From Thiothrix caldifontis (GTDB lineage: Bacteria; Pseudomonadota; Gammaproteobacteria; Thiotrichales; Thiotrichaceae): a stretch of 64,000 nt of DNA. The stretch is from the NCBI RefSeq assembly GCF_900107695.1, contig NZ_FNQP01000009.1:94085-158084 (forward strand). The letters run 5' to 3'. Both the position numbers and the translations under genes were made by a program. The notes under the pieces are model-generated. The model had not been told where the DNA came from and did no database searches. It saw only the letters and a list, made by a program, of their open reading frames with translations. Of the stretch, positions 38,067 through 47,622 are shown one piece after another. Every line of letters begins with the position of its first letter. The stretch's first letter is position 1.

Positions 38067-39022
38067 TGCAGTGCCGTATTTGTGGCAGTAACGGCGAACA
38101 CCGCCACTATGTCGCCAAGGAAATGATGCTGGGGTTGCGGGATGAACACCGCTATTTCCAGTGTGCGGATTGCGACTGCCTGCAAATCGAACAGATTCCT
38201 GCCAATATTGCCGACTATTATCCCGACAATTATTATTCCTACAGCGATGCGACCAAGGCGGGCAATCCGCTTAAACAAGCCTTAACCAAGCTGCGGGATC
38301 GTTACGAAGTCACCGGTAAGTGTTTGATTGGGCGTGTGATGCATTTGTGGATACCCCATGCGAAACTGGCGACTTTACGCCCGTTAAAGCTAACGCCAAG
38401 AGCCAAAATATTGGATGTAGGATGCGGTGCAGGCCATTTACTACTCTCACTAAATGAACTTGGCTTTAAAAACTTATTGGGAATTGACCCGTTTAATCAT
38501 GCTGACATTCTTTATCCTAACGGTTTACGGATCGAAAAGCGGGATATTTTCAGCGAAACGGGACAATGGGACGTGGTAATGTTTCACCACTCTTTTGAAC
38601 ACTTACCGAATCAGCGTCTCCATTTAGGACAGGTATACAACATTCTAAAACCGGGCGGTATGGCTTTGGTACGTATACCAACCGTATCCTCCTATGTGTG
38701 GCAGGAATACGGCATAAATTGGGTACAATTGGATGCACCGCGCCATTTTTATCTGCATTCGGTCAAGAGTATGCAAGCATTAGCCGAACAAGCCGGTTTT
38801 TTGTGTGAGCAGGTGATATACGACTCCAACGCACTGCAATTTTGGGGCAGTAAGCAATATGAGCGGGATATTCCGTTGCGTGATCCTCGTTCGTGGTCAG
38901 AATCACCGGAAAAGTCATTGTTTACGCGCAAACAAATCACTGAATTTGAACAACGAGCACACGAGTTAAATGCGCTGAACCAAGGGGATCAGGCAGCATT
39001 TTACTTGAGAAAACCGGCATGA
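38066..39022 (+). CDS. SAM-dependent methyltransferase with zinc-finger-like N-terminus
   Basis: 318 residues from the ATG at 38066. The N-terminal part has CRICG and CADC pairs (residues 3-6 and 32-35), probably binding zinc. A class I methyltransferase domain follows, with motif I ILDVGCGAGHLLLSL (about residue 114), WDVVMFHHSFEHLPN and LKPGGMALVRIPT. Enzymes of this layout methylate sugars in glycan clusters. It is placed between rhamnose synthesis and glycosyltransferases, so an O-methylated sugar is a reasonable guess. Confidence 0.85.
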   Translation: MQCRICGSNGEHRHYVAKEMMLGLRDEHRYFQCADCDCLQIEQIPANIADYYPDNYYSYSDATKAGNPLKQALTKLRDRYEVTGKCLIGRVMHLWIPHAKLATLRPLKLTPRAKILDVGCGAGHLLLSLNELGFKNLLGIDPFNHADILYPNGLRIEKRDIFSETGQWDVVMFHHSFEHLPNQRLHLGQVYNILKPGGMALVRIPTVSSYVWQEYGINWVQLDAPRHFYLHSVKSMQALAEQAGFLCEQVIYDSNALQFWGSKQYERDIPLRDPRSWSESPEKSLFTRKQITEFEQRAHELNALNQGDQAAFYLRKPA

Positions 39023-39480
39023 ATGGCAAGCCTAAGCTCCTCGCCATATCCTCCCCCGGCGGGCATTGGATTCAACTCACCCGACTATGTTCTGGGTTGG
39101 AAGGCCATTATCAGGTGGTATATGCCATGCCAGCAGCTTTGTTCACATCGGCTACGCTCAGTGAACGGAAAATGTATGCAGTAACGGATGTGAGTGCGGA
39201 TGATAAATGGCGATTGGTTCCGTGTACCTTACAAATATTGTATATCCTTTTGAAAGAGCGCCCGAAAGCAATTTTATCCACGGGTGCAGCACCCGGTGCA
39301 GTAGCAATTTGGCTGGGCAGTTTTCTTGGTATCCGCACCATTTGGGTGGATAGCATTGCCAATGTGAAACACATTTCCCGTGCCGGTAAACTGGCAAAAA
39401 AGCGAGCGGATGTCTTCCTGACACAATGGGAACATTTAAGCAACAGCCAAGATATTCTGTTCAAAGGAGCAGTGCTGTGA
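39019..39480 (+). CDS. Alg14-like membrane-anchoring glycosyltransferase subunit
   Basis: 153 residues. It begins KLLAISSPGGHWIQLTRLC, like the GxGGH of Alg14/PssD/EpsE-type proteins, and contains ILSTGAAPGAVAIWLGSFLGIRTIWVDSIANV, a hydrophobic stretch typical of this half-enzyme. It recruits the catalytic Alg13-like partner, encoded directly downstream with a 4-nt overlap. Together they would add a sugar to a polyprenyl-linked acceptor at the inner membrane. A repeat-like word lies at 39149-39168. Confidence 0.85.
   Translation: MNGKPKLLAISSPGGHWIQLTRLCSGLEGHYQVVYAMPAALFTSATLSERKMYAVTDVSADDKWRLVPCTLQILYILLKERPKAILSTGAAPGAVAIWLGSFLGIRTIWVDSIANVKHISRAGKLAKKRADVFLTQWEHLSNSQDILFKGAVL
39149..39168 (+). 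repeat. Dispersed-repeat-like word within the Alg14-like gene
   Basis: CTACGCTCAGTGA occurs in frame and is flanked by the inverted words GTTCAC (39141-39146) and GTGAAC (39161-39166). It fits the core seen in recB and rfbB. With a short match it may also be chance. Confidence 0.35.
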
Positions 39481-39950
39481 TCTTCGTCGCGGTGGGGACA
39501 CAGTTTCCGTTTGACCGTCTGATCCGTGCCGTAGACGAGTGGGCAGCACAACATAATGTTACGGGGATGGCGCAGATTGCTGGTGGTGAGTATTTGCCGC
39601 AACACTTGCAATGGGAACGTTTTATGACCACCGCCGTGTTCAATCAGCACTTGCAAGCGGCTGATTTGATTATTTCGCACGCTGGCATGGGCAATATCAT
39701 CACCGCCCTCGAAAACCACAAACCCATTATCGTCATGAACCGCCAACACGCATTGGGCGAACACCGCAATGACCACCAACTGGATGGGTTGGAATGGATG
39801 GGTAAATTGCCGGGCGTGTATACCGCCTCCACGCAAGACGAGTTGTATGCATTGCTGGAACGGCGGCAGGAATTGTATGCCACCCCACTGGCAACGGATG
39901 CTCGACGGCAAACTCTGGTCGATTTTATTGATCAAGCCATCCGCGCATGA
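39477..39950 (+). CDS. Alg13-like catalytic glycosyltransferase subunit
   Basis: 157 residues from GTG at 39477, which follows AAGGAG by 8 nt and overlaps the previous stop. The frame opens further upstream but only within the other gene. IFVAVGTQFPFDRLIRAVDEW, then LIISHAGMGNIITALENHKPIIVMNR, is the GT28/Alg13 UDP-sugar-binding half. It acts as a pair with the Alg14-like protein. Overlaps the flippase start (ATGA). Confidence 0.88.
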   Translation: MIFVAVGTQFPFDRLIRAVDEWAAQHNVTGMAQIAGGEYLPQHLQWERFMTTAVFNQHLQAADLIISHAGMGNIITALENHKPIIVMNRQHALGEHRNDHQLDGLEWMGKLPGVYTASTQDELYALLERRQELYATPLATDARRQTLVDFIDQAIRA

Positions 39951-41227
39951 GCAAAAGAAACTCACTATTACATACCAGTCTGATTACTACCTCCAGCCGC
40001 TTTTTGGGTGTAGGGCTTAACTATGCCGTCATCCTGATCCTGACGAATACCTTGAGTACCGACGAATCAGGCATGGTTTTATTGTTGATGGTGTTGATTC
40101 CTGCCGCCGCTTTATTCAGCCGTTTAGGCGTCGAGCAATGGCTTGTACGCGATGTGGCACGTCTGCCGGAAACGGATACACGCTTGCAAGCAGCTTACTT
40201 ACGTGATGCGTACAAACTGGTGTTATGCAGCAGTGGCGCGTTCATTGTTCTGTGGTTCTTGTGTGTTCCTGTCATACAACATAGGCTATTTGATGATGCC
40301 ATACACGCCTTACCATTATGGTTAGCCGCCGTAGGTATCTTATTGTTTAATGTGGTGATGATTAATGCCGCTTTTCTGAAGGCGGTACATTACACCTCAG
40401 CGTCGATGCTGGTGCAAAATAGTTTGCCAGCCGTGACGTTCTTGATATTAATCGGGCTGTTCTGGCAATTACTAACAGTGAACCAAACCCATTTGTTACT
40501 GTATAGTGGGTCACTCTTGTTGGCTGGGCTACTATCGTTTTGGTGGTTGCGCCCTTGGTGGCAAGACTTATTGGTTCGGCATAATTCACGTTGGTCAATG
40601 CGTGAGGTATGGCAGCAGTCTCTCCCCCTTGCGCCTGTTTCCATCTTGGCTTTTTTAATGTTATGGACAGATACATTACTGACAGGGTGGATGTTGAATA
40701 ACCATGATGTTGCATTATACAGCGTTGCCGCTCGCCTATCGTTTGTCAGTTTATTTTTTCTGGGTGCAATGGATGCCACCATTTACCCACGCTTACTGCG
40801 TATCCACCAGCAACAACCTGAACAGGCTAAATGCTTTTTCTGGCAAGCTACCGCGTTAGTGGCAGGAATTTTAGGTGGCGTGACATTAGTATTATTGCTG
40901 TTAAGCGATGTGTTGCTGGCACTGTTTAAACCCGACTACCTGCAAGCCAGTAATGTGTTAAGTATTCTGTTGCTGGCACAACTGGTCAGGGCATTGAGTT
41001 TGACATTCTCATTCATGTTCATCATTAAAGAGCAAGTCTGGTATCTGAACACCTTACTAGGTACTGCTTTAATGGTAGATATTGTGAGTAATTTGCTGTT
41101 GATTCCTCTATACGGAATCGCAGGGGCGGCAACGGCAACCCTATTGGCAAATAGCGTGCTAACCGGTGGCGTAATCTTGCTGTTCTTCAAAAACCGCCTG
41201 CTAAGCGAACATGGGCAACTATACTAG
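39947..41227 (+). CDS. Wzx-like polysaccharide flippase (MATE/PST superfamily)
   Basis: 426 residues with about twelve hydrophobic segments, beginning SLLHTSLITTSSRFLGVGLNYAVILILTNTLS, the usual first helix and loop of oligosaccharide flippases. It should move the undecaprenyl-linked repeat unit to the periplasmic face. Position between glycosyltransferases and the polymerase-like gene fits a Wzx/Wzy pathway. Confidence 0.88.
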   Translation: MSKRNSLLHTSLITTSSRFLGVGLNYAVILILTNTLSTDESGMVLLLMVLIPAAALFSRLGVEQWLVRDVARLPETDTRLQAAYLRDAYKLVLCSSGAFIVLWFLCVPVIQHRLFDDAIHALPLWLAAVGILLFNVVMINAAFLKAVHYTSASMLVQNSLPAVTFLILIGLFWQLLTVNQTHLLLYSGSLLLAGLLSFWWLRPWWQDLLVRHNSRWSMREVWQQSLPLAPVSILAFLMLWTDTLLTGWMLNNHDVALYSVAARLSFVSLFFLGAMDATIYPRLLRIHQQQPEQAKCFFWQATALVAGILGGVTLVLLLLSDVLLALFKPDYLQASNVLSILLLAQLVRALSLTFSFMFIIKEQVWYLNTLLGTALMVDIVSNLLLIPLYGIAGAATATLLANSVLTGGVILLFFKNRLLSEHGQLY

Positions 41228-41235
41228 GAAGCACC

Positions 41236-42534
41236 ATGCTAAGAGTTATTGCTATCTCATTCATTATATCAACATTTATCCCTTCTGAATTTTTTTTCAT
41301 GGTGGGATCAGTACGAATTGAAGCTTACCGTTTCATATTAGGTTTAGCATTGCTGTATGCGGCATTTAACTTTAGGCTGGCGCTTCAACAAGCTGATTTA
41401 GTAGATATTTTACTAATAGCATTAACGGGGTTCGTATTCGCTAGCTTTTTGCATAATCATGGCCTTCAAAAAGCGGTGGAATCCACTGGAATTTTCGCTA
41501 TCGAAACCTTGGGAGCTTTTTATCTCGCCCGTCTGTTTATTATCACACCGCAACGTTTTTATCGGCTAAACCAAATTTTTATTACGCTCTTAGCTTTACT
41601 CACTGCGTTGACGTGTTACGAAGCCTTTACCCAACACCGCGTGTTACATGAAGTGGCGGAGAATATTACCGGTAATCAGGCTCTCGACCCGCGCTTGTAT
41701 ACGCATTATTACATCCGCAATGGCATTATGCGGGCGACCAGCTTGTTTGAGCATCCGATTTTATACGGAACCTTGATGGCCTTGTTCTTCCCGTTCGCCA
41801 TCCTACTGGTATTACGTTACCGTAGTACCGGACATGTATTAACATTGGGTGGATTAGTCACCTCGATGATTTTAACGTTATCGTCTGCGCCACTATTAGC
41901 CATTATTTTTCAGGGATTTACTGCCATATTGGTTAGATTCTGGCAAAACGCCCGTGAGTTTTGGCTGTCGATGTTTTTTGGCGGGCTTGCCACCGCTTTA
42001 TTGATTGAAGCATTTTCTAACAGGGGTTTTTTCGGGATCCTCATTTCTTACCTGACCTTTAACCCCAATACAGGCTACTTCCGTATTTTGCAGTGGGAAT
42101 ACACCACCGATGACATCCGTGACAACCTGATTCTGGGTATCGCGCATCACGATTGGACACGCCCGTATTGGATGGAATGGATGGGGAATAGCATTGACAG
42201 TTTCTGGCTATTATTGATTCTCCAGCACGGTTTGTTCGCATTAATTCTATTGCTGTTGGCGTGCTTGTATGCTGTTTTCCATACCCTCAACCTTGCGCAT
42301 CACCATTGTGAGCAACACCGCTGGATGGTATCTGCCTGGATTATGTCGTTCATGTCACTGATTCTAATCGGCTTTACGGTGGATTATTTCGGTAAGTTAC
42401 AACCCCTGTTTTTCTTTATGCTGGGGGCAATTGGTTGGGCACACTATTATCCTTTATGGAACCGTCAGGCGGAAGAATTGGCATCATCAGACAATTCCCA
42501 CAATACTAACCTCAACGATAACCGTGAAAATTAA
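41236..42534 (+). CDS. Wzy-like polysaccharide polymerase / O-antigen ligase-type membrane protein
   Basis: 432 residues, about ten to twelve hydrophobic segments. Between late helices there is a larger periplasmic loop (about residues 265-320: YLTFNPNTGYFRILQWEYTTDDIRDN) ahead of a helix pair with SIDSFWLLLILQHG, as in the Wzy/WaaL superfamily. Such proteins have low sequence conservation, so polymerase is inferred from topology and from the lack of another candidate in the cluster. AGGAAG precedes the ATG. Confidence 0.75.
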   Translation: MLRVIAISFIISTFIPSEFFFMVGSVRIEAYRFILGLALLYAAFNFRLALQQADLVDILLIALTGFVFASFLHNHGLQKAVESTGIFAIETLGAFYLARLFIITPQRFYRLNQIFITLLALLTALTCYEAFTQHRVLHEVAENITGNQALDPRLYTHYYIRNGIMRATSLFEHPILYGTLMALFFPFAILLVLRYRSTGHVLTLGGLVTSMILTLSSAPLLAIIFQGFTAILVRFWQNAREFWLSMFFGGLATALLIEAFSNRGFFGILISYLTFNPNTGYFRILQWEYTTDDIRDNLILGIAHHDWTRPYWMEWMGNSIDSFWLLLILQHGLFALILLLLACLYAVFHTLNLAHHHCEQHRWMVSAWIMSFMSLILIGFTVDYFGKLQPLFFFMLGAIGWAHYYPLWNRQAEELASSDNSHNTNLNDNREN

Positions 42535-42543
42535 AGACAAGAC

Positions 42544-43002
42544 ATGAGACTGCGTTTTATTAATCAAAGAGTATTTATGTGGCTGGTATGGTTTCGTGAC
42601 AGTCTACTGTGGCTGCGCACCTGGTATTTCCGCACCATTTATGGCATGAATATCGCACCCGATGTACGGATTTCTTTTAAGGCAAGGCTGGACAAAACGA
42701 ACCCTCGCTGTGTTGAAATTGGGGAAAAAACTTATATTGCATTCGATGCCATTATCCTTGCGCATGATTATGCTACCCGACGACATGGTGGGCAATTCGA
42801 GCAAAAGACTCGCATTGGGACTAACTGTTTTATCGGCTGTGCGGCGATTATTTTGCCGGGAGTCAGCATCGGCGATCAGGTCATTGTTGGAGCAGGTAGT
42901 GTCGTTACCAAAGATGTGCCTGCGCATTCAATTGTAGCGGGTAATCCAGCCAAAGTAGTGCGTTCCGGCATCCAGACGATTGCTTATGGGAGATTGGTAT
43001 GA
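42544..43002 (+). CDS. Hexapeptide-repeat acyltransferase (WbbJ/LbetaH type)
   Basis: 152 residues. The left-handed beta-helix repeats appear from CVEIGEKTYIAFDAIIL through IGTNCFIGCAAIILPGVSIGDQVIVGAGSVVTKDVP, ending VAGNPAKVVR, the standard closing of sugar O-acetyltransferases. It probably O-acetylates a sugar of the repeat unit. Overlaps the next gene (ATGA). Confidence 0.9.
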   Translation: MRLRFINQRVFMWLVWFRDSLLWLRTWYFRTIYGMNIAPDVRISFKARLDKTNPRCVEIGEKTYIAFDAIILAHDYATRRHGGQFEQKTRIGTNCFIGCAAIILPGVSIGDQVIVGAGSVVTKDVPAHSIVAGNPAKVVRSGIQTIAYGRLV

Positions 43003-43931
43003 TCACTGCCACACCAGACGTTAGCATCATTCTGGTTTCTTATAATACATCTAGTTACATCCGCCGTGCACTGGAGTCGCTATTTCGCGAAACCCAATTG
43101 ACCTCTTTTGAGGTCATCGTGGTGGATAATGCCTCTGGTGACGGTTCTGTCGCGATGATTCGTCAGTTTTTTCCGCAAGTGATGCTGATTGAATCTGGGG
43201 AAAATCTGGGCTTTGCAGGAGGAGTGCAACTGGGCGCACAACAGGCAAAAGGTAGCTATCTGCTGTTGTTAAACCCAGATACGGTAATTGTTAATGCAGC
43301 CGTAGATCGTTTATTGCACTTCGCCAGACTTTACCCGGATAGCGGTATTTGGAGCGGCGTTACCCTCAATAACGATATGAGCCTGAATACCCAACATGCC
43401 TGGAGCAAACCTAACTTACGTGATCTGTTTTATAGTGCCGTAGGCTTAAGTAAGTTATTCAATAAAACCTGCGTATTCAATAACGCCAACTACGGTTGCT
43501 GGACACGCGATACCATTAAAGACGTGGATATTGTGTCCGGTTGCTTCTTTCTAACCACCCGTGAATTGTGGGATAAACTCGGTGGGCTGGATGCCAGCTT
43601 TTTCATGTACGCCGAAGAAGCCGATTATTGCCTACGTGCCAAAACCCTTGGTTATCAGCCAATAGTCACCCCTGATGCCCGCATTATCCATCACGGGGGG
43701 GTCAGTCATAGTCACTTTTCTGGCAAACAAATCAAGTTACTCAAAGGTAAAGTGGAGTTGTTCAATCGACACGTAGCTGCGTGGCAACGCCCTGCCTACA
43801 AAGCTTTACTGTATTTCTATGTGCTGAACAAATATATATTACATACCGTTTTCAAACCACGCTCAGAACAACGACGTGAATGGCAAACCGTATTTGCACA
43901 ACGTGCAGACTGGTTGAGGGGGTATCGTTAA
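42999..43931 (+). CDS. Family 2 glycosyltransferase (rhamnosyltransferase-like)
   Basis: 310 residues. GT-A fold with VSIILVSYNTSSYIRRALESL, VIVVDNASGDGSVAMI, ENLGFAGGVQLGAQQAKG, LLLNPDTVI (the DxD equivalent) and YAEEADYCLRAKTLGY. The NxGFAGG pattern is common in WbbL-type rhamnosyltransferases, which fits the rfbACDB genes here. The acceptor is unknown. It overlaps the next gene (TAATG). Confidence 0.9.
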   Translation: MITATPDVSIILVSYNTSSYIRRALESLFRETQLTSFEVIVVDNASGDGSVAMIRQFFPQVMLIESGENLGFAGGVQLGAQQAKGSYLLLLNPDTVIVNAAVDRLLHFARLYPDSGIWSGVTLNNDMSLNTQHAWSKPNLRDLFYSAVGLSKLFNKTCVFNNANYGCWTRDTIKDVDIVSGCFFLTTRELWDKLGGLDASFFMYAEEADYCLRAKTLGYQPIVTPDARIIHHGGVSHSHFSGKQIKLLKGKVELFNRHVAAWQRPAYKALLYFYVLNKYILHTVFKPRSEQRREWQTVFAQRADWLRGYR

Positions 43932-44755
43932 TGGCGAGCGTGATTGTTCCTGCACACAATGAAGCGAGCGTTATCCGGCGTTGCTTAGATAGTCTCAACG
44001 ATCAGCCAGATCTAGAGACACTGATCGTGGCCTGTAATGGATGCACCGACAATACGGCTGACATTGTACGCAACGAATACCCGCAAGCGATTTGCTTAGA
44101 GATTGCAATCCCCTCTAAAGTCAATGCCTTGAATGAAGCTGAAAAACATGTCACTAGCTGGCCCGTCTTTTACCTTGATGCTGATACATGTCTATCACCT
44201 AATGCGATTCACGCGATTACACAAATAATGGCGAGTGGTAGCCCCTTGTTGGCTGCACCCGAACCGGTTATTGACACATCCCAATCTTCTTGGGCAGTCC
44301 GGCAGTATTATCGTATTTGGTTGCAACTGCCCTATATTCGCGAAGGCGTGGTGGCTACCTGTAGCTATGTCATTAGTCGGGAAGGCCATCAACGTTTCCA
44401 GAAGTTTCCTCCTGTTATCAATGATGACGGTTTTGTGCGTTGCCAATTTGAGCCTCACGAACGTCATAATATTGCTGACACACAAATCTTTATTAACGCT
44501 CCCCGTAATCTCACTTCGTTAATCAAGATTAAAACACGTGCACGCTTAGGTAATATGCAGTTAGCGGCTAGTAAGTTCTGCATGAAACCAGACAAAAAAC
44601 CGTATTCCCGCATCTTGTTTGATAAACTAATGAGTCGTGATGCTGTACCTACTATCGTCTATGTGTTCATTGCAAGTTTCATTCGCTGGCGAGCCAAGCA
44701 GCAATATCGCCACTTGCAAACCTATACATGGGAAAAAGACCAGTCTTCACGTTAA
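43931..44755 (+). CDS. Family 2 glycosyltransferase
   Basis: 274 residues from the ATG at 43931, inside the previous stop. The in-frame start at 43880 is within the preceding gene. It begins MASVIVPAHNEASVIRRCLD, continues with IVACNGCTDNTADIV, and has YLDADTCLS as the metal-binding motif. A GFVRCQFEPHER segment may bind the acceptor. Last gene of the first polysaccharide transcript. A 310-nt gap follows. Confidence 0.9.
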   Translation: MASVIVPAHNEASVIRRCLDSLNDQPDLETLIVACNGCTDNTADIVRNEYPQAICLEIAIPSKVNALNEAEKHVTSWPVFYLDADTCLSPNAIHAITQIMASGSPLLAAPEPVIDTSQSSWAVRQYYRIWLQLPYIREGVVATCSYVISREGHQRFQKFPPVINDDGFVRCQFEPHERHNIADTQIFINAPRNLTSLIKIKTRARLGNMQLAASKFCMKPDKKPYSRILFDKLMSRDAVPTIVYVFIASFIRWRAKQQYRHLQTYTWEKDQSSR

Positions 44756-45065
44756 AAAATCACATCATGTTCATACCGAATACTTATAAGAAAATGCCGT
44801 TTGTATTTTTTTTACGACAAAACTCCCCAACTGAGCTATATTACAAGCCAGTTTCAGCAACTTTCGAGTGTCATCACGGTTGCCTGATAACCAAAAGAAC
44901 TATTTGAATAACAAATAGATGGGGCTTTTGTGCCATTTATTATTTTGCTTGTAACAGCGAGTTAACGTGTTGTTTTTTTACATCACCCTCTAGCCTATGC
45001 TCGCTGGTTAACAACACACTCCATGATGGCGTTTGGTGCAGCCATTGTTAGAGGATAACGGTTGA
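44756..45065 (+). promoter_or_regulatory. 310-nt leader upstream of the WcaJ-like gene, with alternative stems
   Basis: No gene is seen. The region is AT-rich. A 7-bp hairpin is at 44900-44918 (CTATTTG/CAAATAG). Further on, CAGCGAG (44955-44961) can pair with CTCGCTG (45000-45006), while GTGTTGTT (44967-44974) can pair with AACAACAC (45010-45017); the two stems interleave. A weak terminator-like fold (44953-44971) just precedes seven T residues. The leader may control the second half of the cluster. A classical JUMPstart sequence was not found. Confidence 0.4.
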
Positions 45066-46466
45066 ATGGAAAACTTGAAGACAAATAACAAAATCAGCGC
45101 TGAACTGATCTACCGAGGTACAGACACGTTAATTATTCTGGGGATCGTTATCCTCGCATCTTTACATTCAAGCACTTACAATATCCAAGGTTACTTAAGC
45201 ATCGGCCTCGGAACCTCACTTCTGTTTGGCTTGGTGGGTCGATTTACCGATATTTACACATCGTGGAGTGGAAGACCATTCTTCCGTGACGAAGTTATAC
45301 GCCTTATTGTGACTTGGTTAGTGACCTTTTTGTTCCTTATTTTTATTATTTTTGCTGCAAAAACATCAGAAGAATTTTCACGCTTTGTATTGATAGGCTG
45401 GTTATTTATCACGCCGCTACTACTAATCAGTAGCCGTTATGCTCTACGTAACTTACAAGCTTCCCTCAAACGTATCGGCATTAACAACCACAGCATTGCC
45501 ATTGCTGGCATCACCCAGCAAGGTTTACATTTTGCTCAAATGATTGAAAGCCAACCCGATTCTGGGTTTCAAATTGCTGGGTTTTACCATTTGGAAGACA
45601 ATAGTTCTGCGCTTCAACTGCCACGGCACTATGCCAACCTCGGTAATGCAGAAGCGATGAAAGAAGCAGCACGCACAGGCGAGTGGGATCAGATTTACCT
45701 TGCACCAGCATCGGGACAGTCAACATTCTCTCTGTGTCTGATCAATGAACTGTCAGATACGATCACACCTATTCGTCTTATCCCCGACGACTTCACCAAC
45801 TCATTGTTACACAGCCGTTACATGGAAATCGCTGAAACCCCCGTTTTACGTATTTATGATGCCCCAATGTCTACACAACGGGCATTAATCAAGCGCATAG
45901 AAGATTTGTTTCTGGGAGCCTTGATTTTAGTCCTCGTGTCACCCATGATGCTAGTCATTGCTATTGCGATTAAGTTGTCCTCACCCGGCCCTGTCTTATT
46001 CAAGCAGACAAGACATGGCTTGCGAGGTGAAAAATTCCAAGTTCTGAAATTCCGTACCATGACAGTCTGTGAAAATGGTGGCAACATTAAACAGGCAACC
46101 CGTAATGACTGCCGAATCACTCGCATAGGTTCATTCTTGCGTAAAACATCGTTGGATGAGTTGCCACAGTTTTTCAATGTACTGCAAGGCCATATGTCGA
46201 TTGTGGGGCCGCGTCCGCACGCTGTCGCTCATAATGAAGAATACCGCCAACTCATCCCCGGTTATATGCGTCGCCACTTAATGAAACCTGGTATCACTGG
46301 CTGGGCGCAAGTGAATGGCTGGCGTGGCGAAACCGATACGCTCTTTAAAATGGAAAAGCGTGTAGAACTTGATATGGAATACATCCGTAGCTGGAGCTTA
46401 GCGCTGGATCTGAGGATTATTGTTGTGACGGTCTTCAAGACTTTGTATGACAAAAATGCTTACTAG
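45066..46466 (+). CDS. Undecaprenyl-phosphate sugar phosphotransferase, WcaJ-like
   Basis: 466 residues. Four N-terminal membrane helices, a Rossmann-like middle (SIAIAGITQQGLHFAQMI), a fifth helix (about 281-303) and the catalytic polyprenyl phosphate transferase domain: SPGPVLFKQTRHGLRGEKFQVLKFRTM, RKTSLDELPQFFNVLQGHMS and VGPRPHA. It transfers a sugar-1-phosphate (glucose or galactose type) to undecaprenyl phosphate and so primes the repeat unit. First gene of the second part of the cluster. Confidence 0.93.
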   Translation: MENLKTNNKISAELIYRGTDTLIILGIVILASLHSSTYNIQGYLSIGLGTSLLFGLVGRFTDIYTSWSGRPFFRDEVIRLIVTWLVTFLFLIFIIFAAKTSEEFSRFVLIGWLFITPLLLISSRYALRNLQASLKRIGINNHSIAIAGITQQGLHFAQMIESQPDSGFQIAGFYHLEDNSSALQLPRHYANLGNAEAMKEAARTGEWDQIYLAPASGQSTFSLCLINELSDTITPIRLIPDDFTNSLLHSRYMEIAETPVLRIYDAPMSTQRALIKRIEDLFLGALILVLVSPMMLVIAIAIKLSSPGPVLFKQTRHGLRGEKFQVLKFRTMTVCENGGNIKQATRNDCRITRIGSFLRKTSLDELPQFFNVLQGHMSIVGPRPHAVAHNEEYRQLIPGYMRRHLMKPGITGWAQVNGWRGETDTLFKMEKRVELDMEYIRSWSLALDLRIIVVTVFKTLYDKNAY

Positions 46467-46480
46467 AGCCACATAAAGCA

Positions 46481-47569
46481 GTGATAATCGAACAACTTAC
46501 CTTCACCCGTTACATCGCAGCGCTAACGGTCGTGTTTTTTCACTACGGCACAACCGTGTTTCCGGCAAATCTGGCGTGGGTAAACCCGGTATTGGCAGCA
46601 GGCCCCATTGCCGTCAGTTATTTTTACGTACTCTCCGGCTTTATCATGGCAATTGCTTATTATCGACCCGATAAGTCACAGCAAGCCTTTGATATGCGAC
46701 GCTATTGGTGGGCACGAGTCGCACGGATTTACCCTGTATACCTGTTAGCACTGTTGCTGATGATAGCAGCGAAGTTTCAAAGTGCTGGTAGTGAACCGTT
46801 AACCGTCGCACTTAGCTTGAGCATGTTGCAAGCATGGATACCAAGCTACCCTTTAACGTTAAATTCGCCCGGCTGGTCATTATCAGTAGAGGCATTTTTC
46901 TATTTGTGTTTCCCTCTGTTAATCCTGCTGGTGAAACGTTATCACTTGGTACACCTCACCATTGCAGCCGGTCTGCTGTGGTTCGTGACTCAAATTGGGC
47001 ATACCCTCCTGCTTAATACAGAAGCGTACACCCCACGAGGATTATTGCATGATGTTATTTTTTACCATCCGCTCATGCATCTCAATACATTTATCATTGG
47101 CTTTATCGCAGGAGCATGGCTACAAATGGGTAAGCTGCAACGCTTAAGTAGCCCTGGCTTAAATGTCAGTGGGCTGGTGCTGGTGTTAGCATTCATCATC
47201 ATGATGCTGATTACTCGCCAACCTATAATAGACAGCACTGGTATTGCGTTTGACTACACCAATGGCCTGATTGCCCCGCTATTTTTATTATTTATAGTCC
47301 TCCTTGCACTGAATACTGGAAAAATTAGCCAGTTTCTGCAACACAAATGGCTGGTATTGCTGGGTGAGGCCAGTTTTTCACTGTATATCTTACAAAAACC
47401 ACTGCATGGCATTTATGAAAAACTGATGCCTGTAGGGATAGAGGCTGATGGAGCACTGCATTTTTACATCTTTATCATGCTACTAACCATCAGTGCCTTA
47501 TTTTCTTATTGGTTTTTTGAAGCACCACTACGACGCTTAATCAACAACTTTGTTAACCGTGCCCCCTAA
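46481..47569 (+). CDS. Acyltransferase family 3 membrane protein (OafA/YrhL type)
   Basis: 362 residues with GTG start at 46481, about ten hydrophobic segments. FTRYIAALTVVFFHYG near the start holds the conserved membrane His, and YVLSGFIMA, RVARIYPVYLLAL and GWSLSVEAFFY are the other acyltransferase-3 signatures. It probably acetylates the polysaccharide on the periplasmic side. It is 14 nt after the WcaJ-like gene. Confidence 0.9.
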   Translation: MIIEQLTFTRYIAALTVVFFHYGTTVFPANLAWVNPVLAAGPIAVSYFYVLSGFIMAIAYYRPDKSQQAFDMRRYWWARVARIYPVYLLALLLMIAAKFQSAGSEPLTVALSLSMLQAWIPSYPLTLNSPGWSLSVEAFFYLCFPLLILLVKRYHLVHLTIAAGLLWFVTQIGHTLLLNTEAYTPRGLLHDVIFYHPLMHLNTFIIGFIAGAWLQMGKLQRLSSPGLNVSGLVLVLAFIIMMLITRQPIIDSTGIAFDYTNGLIAPLFLLFIVLLALNTGKISQFLQHKWLVLLGEASFSLYILQKPLHGIYEKLMPVGIEADGALHFYIFIMLLTISALFSYWFFEAPLRRLINNFVNRAP

Positions 47570-47582
47570 GAATTGCTACAAT
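47553..47582 (+). promoter_or_regulatory. Candidate promoter of the Wzc-like gene
   Basis: TTAACC (47553-47558) and TACAAT (47577-47582), 18 nt apart, with a TG two bases before the -10. It overlaps the 3' end of the acyltransferase gene and would give the Wzc-like gene its own start. Confidence 0.4.
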
Positions 47583-47622
47583 CGGGCGCTCTATTCAACT
47601 TGGCCTATAGACCCTCTATATC

